Origin: Hysterangium stoloniferum
Taxonomy: Eukaryota; Basidiomycota; Agaricomycetes; Hysterangiales; Hysterangiaceae
Assembly: GCA_015178975.1 (NCBI GenBank)
Contig: WHVD01000022.1
Span: 744,001-808,000, forward strand
Direction: 5' to 3'
Length of the DNA stretch: 64,000 bases
The notes beneath the pieces were generated by a model. The model worked only from the letters and a program-made list of their open reading frames with translations. It did no database searches and was not told the DNA's origin. Shown here one piece after another: positions 45,513-56,575 of the stretch (positions are counted from its first letter, which is position 1; each line of letters opens with the position of its first letter). The translations under genes and the position numbers were made by a program.

Positions 45513-46772
45513 ATGGAAGGTAACTTGAACTTCGAGCAGTTGAGTCCCTTGGAAAGGCAAAATGCTCGCATTTTCATGAAGGATACCCTGGTCTTCCCAC
45601 CGAGACAAGTTATGCTCGAGCATCATGGCCAACTACTTTATTCGGAGCCTGTCAATGTGAAGTGGAGCTCCTACTACGCTCCTCGAGTTTCGAGAGATAA
45701 GGTCATCGCTGCCACAAGGGATTACAAGACAAGGTACCCATCCATGCCTACAAGAATAGCCATCTGGCTGGGAAGGTACCATGGCATCATATCAGCACAG
45801 GATTTATTCACTTGGCCTGGAACTCTCGACGAGGTAACAAGGTTGATCCCGAAGTGGTCAAATGAAGTGATGTTCTTCCAAGAAAAGGGAATAGCGGGTA
45901 TCAAGATGGAACTGTTCATTCTGCTCTCCGATTTACTTTGTGTGCATGATGATCTGCTACAGATTATGCATGTATTGCTCAGAGGGGACCACATCGTGCC
46001 AAGGGTTGATACAGATTTAATATACATTCAAACATTAAAGGAATCCATATACGGTAAACGTTTGAATGTGTGTTTCACCTATTTTACTCTCAGGTCGAAA
46101 TTGATGCATAACCTGGAGAGATGTAACAAGATGATGGCGGAATTGCTCAGTGGATTTGATGAGCCAGAACGAACATCTTCATCCTCCAGCTCTGGTCCTT
46201 TTCACAAAGAATGTCCTGGAATCTATGCCAGATCAACTGCTGAAACAGGACAGTCGTCTTTCTCGAATGTGTCTGCAGAAAAGATCACAGTCAAAGTCAT
46301 CTCCAGTTCCCCATCATCCTCAGGTCGAGATTCGCAGTGTCCTGACGAATCTCGCCATCCATCACCTATCCATCCTATCCCATTTACTCCACCGAGTGAA
46401 CCTTCCAACAAGTTGTCCAACAACTCGAACAATTGGAATTGCGATAGAGGCCTGGGAACTGGGGAGCAGAAATCAGATAATGGTTTTAATGATATAAAAG
46501 GCATGGGACAGAACTCACCAACGGTAAAGGCATCCCATCTTGCAGGACTCAACAAAAGCTTTCCCATGGAGATACCACCAGGAATTCGTCGACACAAGCC
46601 CCTAATTCCAGAATGGGGGGCACTGATGAAGTTTCTGCAAATGGAAGGCAATCACGGACACACCATGCTGGACACCTCTCGACAGACCAAGCCGAGGATG
46701 GATACATTCCCATTTGACCCAGGACGCTCCCTCAAAATTTATGTCGTGTGGGGGACAATCATGATGTTGTGA
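45513..46772 (+). CDS. Gag-like ORF of the family E element, unrecognised
   Basis: A 419-codon open frame starts 155 nt after the LTR. The first ~215 residues look folded, with Trp-containing helices (YAPRVSRDKVIAATRDY, WPGTLDEVTRLIPKWS, IKMELFILLSDLLC). The rest is Ser/Pro/Asn-rich and probably disordered. There is no zinc knuckle, protease or RT. Position after LTR and primer site suggests Gag. A run AACAGGGGGGCAG at about 46798 resembles a polypurine tract, so pol may be absent as in TR-GAG elements, with the 3' LTR lost to the satellite DNA. The function is inferred only from position. Confidence 0.55.
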   Translation: MEGNLNFEQLSPLERQNARIFMKDTLVFPPRQVMLEHHGQLLYSEPVNVKWSSYYAPRVSRDKVIAATRDYKTRYPSMPTRIAIWLGRYHGIISAQDLFTWPGTLDEVTRLIPKWSNEVMFFQEKGIAGIKMELFILLSDLLCVHDDLLQIMHVLLRGDHIVPRVDTDLIYIQTLKESIYGKRLNVCFTYFTLRSKLMHNLERCNKMMAELLSGFDEPERTSSSSSSGPFHKECPGIYARSTAETGQSSFSNVSAEKITVKVISSSPSSSGRDSQCPDESRHPSPIHPIPFTPPSEPSNKLSNNSNNWNCDRGLGTGEQKSDNGFNDIKGMGQNSPTVKASHLAGLNKSFPMEIPPGIRRHKPLIPEWGALMKFLQMEGNHGHTMLDTSRQTKPRMDTFPFDPGRSLKIYVVWGTIMML

Positions 46773-47250
46773 GATTGTTCTGGAACAACAATGTCACAAC
46801 AGGGGGGCAGTATAGGGGGTATAGGAGAAGGCACATACGGGATCGTCACTTATTGTCAGCAAGAGCATGCAAACGACCTTGTCACCAGTCTCGCTGATAG
46901 AACAATCGAGAGTGGGGTGCAGTACATTAGCACATGGATGTGGGTGTGGCAGCGTGCAAAAGACTATGTCACCAGTCTCGCCAGTGAAACAGTTGAGAGC
47001 TGGGTGCAGTGTGTAAGCACATAGCCGCACAGGTGTGCAAGCACGAAAACACGTCATGCAGGGGCATTTGATGTTGCTTAAGGAATGGCCGGTGGATGCT
47101 GTGACTGTAGAAGACGCGAGTGCACAACTGCACTGCGCGGGAGCACAAGTGCGCCGCACAGAAATGCAAGTGTGCTGTGTGGGTGTGCAAGCACACCGCA
47201 AGTGTGCTGTGCGGGTGTGCAAGCATGCCGCACGAGTGCGTGCACGCGAC

Positions 47251-47380
47251 GTGTGGAGGTGGTGCATGCGCACGATGTGTGGAGGTGGTGCATGCGCACG
47301 ATGTGTGGAGGTGGTGCATGCGCACGATGTGTGGAGGTGGTGCATGCGCACGATGCGTGGAGGTGGTGCGTGCGCGTGGC
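47251..47380 (+). repeat. 26-bp tandem array 1
   Basis: Five units of GTGTGGAGGTGGTGCATGCG + CACGAT start at 47251, 47277, 47303, 47329 and 47355. The first four are identical; the last is diverging. Confidence 0.93.
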
Positions 47381-47550
47381 GTGTGGAGGCGCATGGACGT
47401 GGTGTGTGCGCGTGGCGTGGGGACGTGGCATGGTGTGTGGAGGTGCATGGACGTGGTGCATGCGTGCAGTGTGTGGAGGCGCATGGACGTGGTGTGTGGA
47501 GGCGCATGGACGTGGTGTGTGCGCACGGCGTGTGGATGCATGTGGATGTG

Positions 47551-47675
47551 GTGCGTGTGCACGGCGCGTGGATGAAGTGCGTGTGCACGGCGCGTGGATG
47601 AAGTGCGTGTGCACGGCGCGTGGATGAAGTGCGTGTGCACAGCGCGTGGATGAAGTGCGTGTGCGCGGCATGTGG
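47551..47675 (+). repeat. 26-bp tandem array 2
   Basis: About five units of GTGCGTGTGCACGGCGCGTG + GATGAA, unrelated in sequence to array 1 apart from general TG/CG richness but with the same 26-bp period. Confidence 0.9.
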
Positions 47676-48986
47676 ACATGATGTGTGCGCGTGGCACATG
47701 GATGTGGTGCGCGCGTGCGGCTCATGGATGTGGGCGCACCACATGGGTGTGCAAGTGTGCAAGCGCGCTACGTGGGTGTGCAAGCATGCCGCACAAGTGC
47801 ACAAGTGCGCTGCACGGGTGTGCAAACTTGCTGTGCGAGTGCGCAAGCACATTGCACGGGAGTGCACACATGCCGTGCAAGTGCACTAGCACACTGCAAG
47901 GACACGTGGGTGCACAAGTGCGGTATGAAGGCGCAGTTTGCGGGCATATGGTACGGGTGTAGGGGTGTGGGCATATGGGTATGGCGTATGGGTACAACAC
48001 ATGGTGGTGGGTGCGGTTTGAGGGTACACAACCACACTGCATGGGTGCGGTTCGAGGGCATGCTGCACGAGTGCGCAAAGTACGGGTGCATAAGTGTGGT
48101 CCATTGGCACGGTTAGAGGGTGCGCTGTGTGGGTGCATAGCGCATGCTAGGGTTTGAAGGGCGACTGGGCCAATGGAAACAGAGGGTGCTGCAGAGCAAG
48201 GCGACATAAGGGCGCAGATTTGAGTCACTGGGGAGATACCCTCCAAGTGACGAGCGATTGGGGCCAGAGAAGTGGGCCTACTTTCAAAGGACCATCCCGT
48301 GGCGCTGTGTATAGATGGGTGGCCACTACATGTCAGTGCTAGGACATACCTTACCCAGTCCTTCCAAACAATGAGGATATGAGGTCGACAGTCGAGCATG
48401 AAACAGACTAAGGGACTGACTTCCAAAACTTGTGGACATATATGGACACAGGGCCGTGTCACTCATAATGAAGCCTTCACACTGTCTCAACCTTCTCTTA
48501 GCCTTCCCCTCTGCTAAAGCTTCGTACTGAAATAGTCGAAGCTCTGTTCTTCTAAGCCTTTCAACTTACAGGTTCAGCACACACTGTTCAACAAGGTCTT
48601 TCCTCAGGGTTAAAGCTTCACACTGAAATAGTTGAAGCTTTGCCTTTCTGACCTTCGCAACTTACGGGTTCGGTGCACACTGTTCAACAAGTGTGGGTAA
48701 TGGTTTGGTCAATTTGGGCTCAGCATGCAACACTTTCCAATGAGGCATTCATAGATTCGGATTCGGTTTGTGATGCCTTGCAACAGAGTGTCCACAGGTT
48801 CAGGTCTGGGTTCAGTGCAGCACACGGTGTTCAATGAGGTACCATGGGTCTCACTTTCACAGCACCAACATCTCCCTCCCTGAGCTGCACGTTCACTTGA
48901 TGGCTTTACGGGTACACAAAGGCACTGCGTGGGTACACAAGGGCACTGCATGGGTACACAAGGGCACTGCATGGGTGCACACATGC

Positions 48987-49459
48987 TGTGAAGAGTGGCG
49001 GAAGTTCTGACCGTTCTATATACGAAGAAATGAGTAGAAAGGAAGGATATTGACCTATTCGGTGCAATATAAGAGAAAGTGAGAGAAGGAGCACGAGATG
49101 ACGAATGAGTCAATGAGTGCAATGGTTCGAGTGGAGGCCTCGACTATTACAGTTCGAGGCCAGAAGTGTTCAGTAGTTCAGATAATGCTACCTAAGTGGT
49201 AGCTGACACGTTACCCTGATCACCGCTCGTAGTAGACCTAGTTTATGTCTTACGAGTGGTGGTTCTGGGTTAAAGTATGTCTGAGTTCTAATTGGTGCTG
49301 AGTGCACCCACAAGTATACACAATGCTTCGAACTAATGAAATATGCAATATTCGAAGAATATGAAAGATAGTAAAATATGAATAGAATATGTAAAATATA
49401 AATGAAATAAAAGGAGTGTTTTACCACAATGAAACTGTGGTAAAAGCATACTCCTCACA
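48987..49459 (-). repeat. Solo LTR, family E, reversed, within satellite
   Basis: 473 bp, the reverse complement of 44884-45357 with scattered differences. Flanked by CATGC at 48982-48986 and 49460-49464. Satellite sequence continues on both sides. Confidence 0.94.
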
Positions 49460-50977
49460 CATGCGTGACTGCACTGCACGAGTGCACAAGTGCGCGACCA
49501 CACGACCACACTACACAAGTGCGCGACTGTGCGACAGTGCGACGGTGCGACTGCATGACGGTGCGATTGTGTGGTGTGACTGTGTGACTGCGCTGCAAGA
49601 GTTCACGACTGCACGACCGTGCTGCACAAGTGTGTGACTGCGCGATCACGCTGTACGAGTGTGTGACCGCACGACCGCACTGCACGGGTGCGCAATGGCG
49701 CGACTGTACAACAGTGCGACTGCGTGACGGTGCGACTGCGCAACGGTGTGACTGTGTGACTGGGCTACATGAGTGCGCAACTTGTGCTACACGGGTGCGC
49801 AAATGCGGTGTGGGAACACAGCTTGAAGATACACTACATCGATGCGCTCGTAGCTCACGGGCTGCACAACACCATGCCTCAATGACCTCACCGATGGATG
49901 CTGACTTCTAATGGAGTTCATGAGCCACGTCAACGTGCTCATCGTTTGCAGTCGAATTTGCGAGCTGCGTTGATGCGCTCATCACTCATGGTCAAATTCA
50001 CGAGCATCGTTCTCACACCCATTGATGCACCTGTAGCCCTCTGGCCACGCAACACCATGCCCTGACAGTATTTCGCCAATGGACACGGGCTCTTTCCCCT
50101 CCTGGGTACACGGAACTCGTCACAAATGCCCAGTTACCCGTCCATCATATGCAGCATTGTTCGACAAGGTGCGCAGGTTCGGTTCAAGTTTGGTGTGCGA
50201 CGCTTTGCAACAAGGCGTCCACAAGTTTGGGTTTGGGTTCAGTGCAGCGTACGCCTTTCAACGAGGTGCAGCGGCGGTCCAGGTTGACATCATAGTACAA
50301 GTGTCAGAAAGGTGTGCGACGTCCGTGATGATGCAACAACGACGGTGGCACACTCTAAGGTCGAGTTTGCAAGTTGCATCGATGCGCTCGTAGCTCACTG
50401 GCCGTGCAACACCGCACCTCAATGACTTTGCTGATGAACACAGACTTCCAGTGGAATTCACGAGTCATGTCAATGTGCTCGTCACTCGCAGTCAAATTCA
50501 CGAGTGTGCTTCTCACACATGTTGACATGCCTGTAGCCCTCTGGTTGTGCAACACCATGCCCTGACAACATCTCGCCAACAGACAGGGACTCTTTCCCCT
50601 CCACCCCCTTCACTTTACTTTTGTCGGTGGTTCACTAGCTGCAAGAGGTTTTATAACTCGCAGGGCAGCACCTAGATCAGATATGTCTGGACAGAACTAT
50701 GTGACCCGACTTTTGATTTCAGTTCGTGTGCTTTCGTTAGGCACAGCGACGACACGCATTTTCGATAGGCGTGACTTGTGATGTCAAATTCGGCCTTGAT
50801 GGGGGCAGGAGAAGTGGTTATGTGCCTGTGTTGGGATTTTGGAGTGAGGAATGTGTACACACCCAACTCAAGTGCCGTATTCAGGTTCATTATTACAATC
50901 GTACGGAACTCAGACATTAGTCAGTTTTCAGTTCTTAACAGTATATTCTGATTTCACACTCGCATTTTCCGTTAATC

Positions 50978-52275
50978 ATGCCTCTGAGAAAAAAAGATGC
51001 CAAGCCAAGTGGCGAAGCAGAATCTTCCACTCTCAAGTCTCCATTTCTGTATACAGCCCGAGCTACTCCAAGAATCCCACAACCAGAAACCTCTGAAGAA
51101 TCCTGCTTCGTGGAAATTACCAGCGATGCTGAAGAAGTTACTGAAGCAACCGAACCTGAAGCACCTGAAGAGGTCAACAATCAATCAGCTCCGGGACCTG
51201 AACCCGAGGATAGTGACCAACCCATACCTCAGACTAGTGGTCCTAAGAAGTCTGCAAAACAAAAACCGGATTTTGACCCCGACAAGACATGGGAATTGTT
51301 CTCAGGTACCCTAATGACTTCCTTAAAAACAATACCAAGGAAAAAGAACCTGGGCAAACCTGAGTCAACAAACCCAAACCATTTACCAGTTCAAACCTGA
51401 AGAAATTGCTGACATTTCTTATGCAATGTCAATTCAACTTTTGGGACCACCTGGCTGCTTTCACAACGGATGACTGAAAGATAAATTTCACACTCTCGTA
51501 CCTTAAGGATTCTGCAGTAGCTTGGTTTGAACCCACATTCTCCAGCCTCACCTCTGAAGATCCCGATTGGCTTCATGATTGGGATGCTTTTGTTGAGGAA
51601 CTCAAAACAAACTTTGGTCCCTACGACCAAACCAGTGATGCCAAAACCATGCTTTCTAATCTCAAAATGAAAGACACCCAGTGCATCACCGACTACATCA
51701 TCCAGTTCAACAACCTTGCCATGCATTGCGACTGGGGCAATTCGGCCCTCCATTACCAGTTTTACTCCGGCCTCCCATCTCACCTCAAAGACGAAGTTTC
51801 CAAAGGAGAGACTGGCAAACCGAAGACTCTCCCCCTCATGTATCTAAAGGCCCACAATGCGGATGCCTGATACTGGGAATGACATTCAGAAATCAGTCAC
51901 AAAAACCCATTGGACAAAAAATTATCGGACAATAAGAATGCCAACAAGTCTGGTAATCAAAACACCAACAATAGCAGCAACTCGAACTCTGATAAGAAGT
52001 CCGATAACAAGGGTTCTAATGACAAAAAAGGCAAGGGCAAAGAGTCGAATAAGTCTCAAGATAAAGACAAACCTGACTTAACTGGCAAACTCGGCTCTGA
52101 TGGCAAGCTCCTACCACAGGAAAAGCAATGCCGAATGGACAACAACCTTTGTTTGTTGTGCACAGATCCCGGACACTGAGTCGCCGCATGCCCGAAGGCC
52201 ACAAAAGCCTGATCGGCCAATATGGCCACGACCTCACAACCGGCTAAGCTGGCTGCCCAGTCAAAAAAAGATTAA
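50978..52275 (+). pseudogene. Gypsy C gag
   Basis: Starts MPLRKKDAKP. Acidic N-terminal region, then the capsid domain (WDAFVEELKTNFGPYDQ, MKDTQCITDYIIQFNNLAMH), an Asn/Ser/Lys-rich linker and zinc knuckle CLLCTDPGH.VAAC. Stops at 51474 and 52177 are TGA where Gypsy B has CGA (41182, 41892); another TGA lies at about 51868. A frameshift near 51400 also breaks it. Confidence 0.85.
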
Positions 52276-52735
52276 GCAACTCTCTGGATTCCATGCAGTT
52301 GGAGAGTTGTGTTGAATCTCCCCACACACTGGAAAATTGTCATCTTAACGCATCCACCCTGTATGATCCCAATTCCTTGTTCATAAATCTTACTTCAGAA
52401 CCCCTCGGGGGTCTTACTTTTTGAGCTCTTGTAGATTCAGGTTCAACCCATTGTTTTATAGATATAAGTTTTTCCTAAAAAAATCAGTTAAAAACCTATG
52501 CAATAGATCTGATTCCACTCCGACTCTTCGATGGTACCTCAAACTCCATAATCTCACAAGCCTGTGAACTCCGACTTTGGTTCCCATGTGGAACCTTTCA
52601 GACAGTTACGTTTTTTGTAACACAGTTGGACCTGAGCTGGTCCGTGGTTCTAGGACATAACTGGCTCACCTGCTACAATCCATTGATTGATTGGGTATTG
52701 GGTGGTATCCATTTCTGAACCCCATCGGTGCCCGA

Positions 52736-53458
52736 TGTTACGACCGTGTCGCAACCCTATCGGTCCCGAGGTTATCGCCACTTATCAACATTTTCAAGTC
52801 ACCATTTTGGAAACCATCGGCCCCGAAGCTGACATATGTTTTCGCGAAGATCAAACTCCGTTTACGCCCACGTCAAAATAACTCGTATTGTCTGGTCAAA
52901 CTTTTGATACATCCCTTTTATTATGTTGATCCGTTCAATCTTATGTTTCACATATGTCTATCTATATTTGTAGTCCTTGAACTATTTCTTTTTATCATAA
53001 TCCCGCTCTCGGTTATCATTGGCCTCCGAACTAATCATAAACTTCCCATTCCTAGTCAAGCTTATTGTTAATGCCATTTTCTGCCCTTCTCCCCATTAGT
53101 ATTTTCTAGACACCTGTTACTTGTATATGAACCTGCTGTAGTTGTAGTTACTAGGCAATCAGAATATCAACTCAGAATACCTCATACGTCTGTAACAGTC
53201 TCATACTAAGAACCCCCCCATCCGCCTTCGCGTGCGCTCGCCCACTCCTGGCCCCAACCCCTTGGCCCGACGCTCGACTTGTCCTTCAGTTCCGATCGGT
53301 ATCTCACCAAAAGGAGCTCTTTAGGATTAGTCTTTGCCCATCTGAAATCTAAGGACACCCTACGGATATTTGCGAGGGCGCAGCACATAAGCTGAAGCCA
53401 AGTCCTTCCAATCGGTCCCTGTCGGCCACCGACATTAGTCAGTTTTCAGTTCTTAACA
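52736..53458 (+). repeat. Solo LTR, Gypsy C family, in Gypsy C protease-RT linker
   Basis: 723 bp, TGTTACGACC...TTCTTAACA, target duplication CCCGA (52731-52735, 53459-53463). Excision joins PSVPD to MTGPFLP. TATA-like GTATATGA at 53123, probable transcript start near 53157, U5 word at 53385-53404. Confidence 0.95.
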
Positions 53459-55853
53459 CCCGATATGACTGGTCCATTTCTGCCTGTTTCGGCAAATATG
53501 GCCTCTACAGCACCTCCGGCCCCTGTGGCAAATCCGAGCTCTCCACCATCTGTCTCTCTAATAAATGCCGCAGCTTTTATGAGAGCCATCAAGTTGGACG
53601 GCTCCCAAGCATTTACAGTCAATCTTAAAGTTGATGAAGTCACTGGTCACTTTGCATCCCTGGTGACTGAACTGATCGCAGATTTGGAAGGTGTTCCAGA
53701 AAAATACCACAAATTTGCAGACATCTTCAGTAAACAAAAAGCTGATCGACTTGCCCCTCACATGCCCTACAATTTGAAAATTGATATTGAAGAAGGTTCA
53801 TATCTACCCCTAGGCCCAGTTTATCCTCTCTCACAGTCTGAATTATCGGCTATCCGAGATTTCTTGGATGAACACTTGGCTATAGGTTTTATCCAACCCT
53901 CAAAGTCTCCTTATGGAGCCCCTGTCCTATTCGTTCGGAAAAAAGATGGTTTTCTTTGGCTTTGCATTGACTTTCGAGGACTAAATGTGATCGCTTGAAA
54001 AGATAAGTACCCGTTACCACTAATCTCCGATTTACTCGATGCCCCTCAGAAGGCCCAAATCTATACAAAGATAGATCTCAAACACGCCTATCATTTGGTT
54101 TGAATCGCCAAAGGTGACGAATGGAAAATAGCTTTTTGCACTCGCTATGGCTCCTTTGAATGGTTAGTGATGCCTTTTGGCCTCACCAACGCTCCGTCGG
54201 TCTTTCAATGTTTTATCAATGACATCTTTTCCGACCTCCTCGACGTCTTTGTCATTGTGTACTCAGATGACATCCTCATATTCTCCGAAGATCCTACACT
54301 TCATGACGAACATGTCCATGAGGTCCTCTGAAGACTCCAAAAACATGGTCTTTTTGTGAATGGTAAAAAAATGTTCCTTTGATGTCAACACAGTTGAATA
54401 TTTAGATTTCATGATGGGACCCAACAGTCTCTGCATGGATGACTCTAAAATTCAAGTCATTCAAGATTGGCCGGAACCCCGAAAGGTTAAGGATATTCAG
54501 TCCTTTTTAGGCTTCACCAATTTTTATCGTTGTTTCATTCACAACTACTCAAAAATTACTATTCTGCTCACTCATCTTACTTGCAAAGACACCCCGTGGA
54601 ACTTCTCCGAAGAGTGCCAAATGGCATTCCGAGAATTGAAAAGTGCATTTACATCTGCTCCTATTTTGTCACACTGGAAGCCCGATGTTCAACTCATTGT
54701 GGAAACTGATGCCTCGGATTATGCACTTGCTGCGATATTGTCCATTTTGGACACCAATGGTGAAGTTCACCCAGTAGCTTTTTTGTCTCGCACATTTTCA
54801 GCACCTGAACTCAACTATGATGTTCACGATAAAGAACGACAGAACGACTTGTGATATTTGAAGCTTTCAAAACATGGCGACATTATTTGGAAGGATTGGC
54901 TCACCTGATAGATGTTATTACCGACCATAAAAATTTGGTTTACTTTTCAACCACAAAACTCCTCACCTGTCAGCAAGCCTGATGGTCCAAATACCTCTCT
55001 GCTTTCAATATGGTAATCCACTTTCGCCCCAGCTGCCTTGGTGGAAAACCCGACACTATGACTAGACGATGGGACATCTATCCTAAAGAGGGGAGTAGCG
55101 ACTACACCACAGTTAATCCGCATAATGTTAAGCCTATGTTTTCATCCAAACAACTGTCCACATCTATCTGAGCCACTTACCTCATTCATCCAGTCTTGCA
55201 AAGTGTTATTCTTATGGATACCCAAAAGTTACATCAAGATATACTATTGGCAATTCCATTAGACCCAGTCACCAAAGCACACCTCGATAACCCATCCAAC
55301 CCTGATCAACCCCGATGGTCACTAGACTCACAAGGTTTCATTAGACTTAACAACCACATTTATGTACCGGATTCTGACACCCTTCGGCTGCGAATCTTAC
55401 AACATAAGCATGATCACCTGATCTCAGGACATTTCGGCCTCAATAAAACTCTTTCGCTCATTAGAAGAGAATATTCATGGCCCGGCATCTGAGATTTTGT
55501 TAAGCACTATTTCAAATCTTGTACAACATGTTTACACTCTAAATCACAGTGACACAAACCATATGGCCTACTCAAACAATTACTGATACCGGAAAAACCC
55601 TGGAACTCAATTTCTATGGATTTTATCGAGCACCTACCAGCATCCAAAGGTCATATAGCAATCCTAGTTGTTGTGGATCGGCTCACAAAGCAAAGTATTT
55701 TCATTCCAACATATGACACAGTAACATCTGTACAGTTAGCTGAATTATTAGTCACCCATGTATTTTCCATCCATTGCATGTCATATCCGATCATGGATCC
55801 GAGTTTGTCTCTCATTTCTTTAGGTCACTTGGAAAAGCACTAGACATGAAATT

Positions 55854-56575
55854 TGTTAAGAACTGGAAACTGACTAATGTCGGTGGCCGACGGGGACCGA
55901 TCGGAAGGACTTGGCTTCAGCTTATGTGCTGCGCCCTCGCAAATATCCGTAGGTTGTCCTTAAATTTTGGACAGGCGAAGACTAAATCCTAAGAAGGACC
56001 TTTCGGTGAGATACTGATCGGAACCGAAGGACAGGTCAAGTGTCGGGCCAAGGGATCGGGCCGAGAATGGGCAAGCGCACGCGAAGGCGGAAGGGGGGTT
56101 CTTCTAGTATGAGACTGCTACAGACGTATGAGGGTATTCTGAGTCATTATTCTGATTGCCTAGTAACTACAATTACAGCGAGTTCATATACAAGTAACAG
56201 GCGTCTAGAAAATACTAATGGGGAGGAGGGCGGAAAACGGCATTAACATTAAGCTTGACTAGGAACAGGAAGTTTATGATTAGTTCGGAGGCCGATGATA
56301 ACCGAGAATGGAAATTACGATAAAAGGAAATAGTTCGAGGACTACAAATATAGATAGACATATGTGGAACATAAGATGAGACGGATCAACATGATGAAAG
56401 GGACATATCAAAGCATAACCAGACAGAAAGGCGTAGTCGGGTTTGATTGACCGGAGAGCATACGTCAGCGTCGGGGAACCGACGGCTTGCGAAGGGTTGT
56501 ATTGTTGAAGACGTATAACGAGGGTATTCCATCGGGGACCGACGGCTTGCGAAGGGTTGCGACACAGTCGTAACA
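55854..56575 (-). repeat. Solo LTR, Gypsy C family, reversed, in integrase
   Basis: 722 bp, TGTTAAGAACTGG...GTCGTAACA, target duplication AAATT (55849-55853, 56576-56580). Excision joins KALDMK to LHFTSGYHPEGDGQTE, restoring the integrase core across the insertion. A 33-bp block (CATCGGGGACCGACGGCTTG...) is partly duplicated near 56470-56560. Confidence 0.95.

Larger units (their letters stand above)
46880..50600. repeat. TG-rich satellite-like region
   Basis: About 3.7 kb built from variants of GTGCACAAGTGCGCTGCACGGGTGTGCAAG and similar words, so all six frames stay open for long stretches. It includes two 26-bp tandem arrays (47251-47380, 47551-47675), a duplicated ~96-bp unit (48514-48598, 48610-48691), triple GGGTACACAAGGGCACTGC (about 48908-48975), and a ~540-bp direct duplication (49837-50098, 50377-50601). 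A solo LTR interrupts it at 48987-49459. No gene is supported. Confidence 0.8.

Noticed and set aside
46794-48462. Long ORFs on both strands (up to 357 codons, His/Cys/Thr-rich)
   Set aside because: They are caused by stop-poor tandem repeats; all frames stay open at once and the translations are simple repeats.
44884-49459. A 4.6-kb DNA transposon with 470-bp terminal inverted repeats
   Set aside because: The right repeat is a solo LTR with its own CATGC duplication inside satellite DNA; the left is a 5' LTR with primer site.
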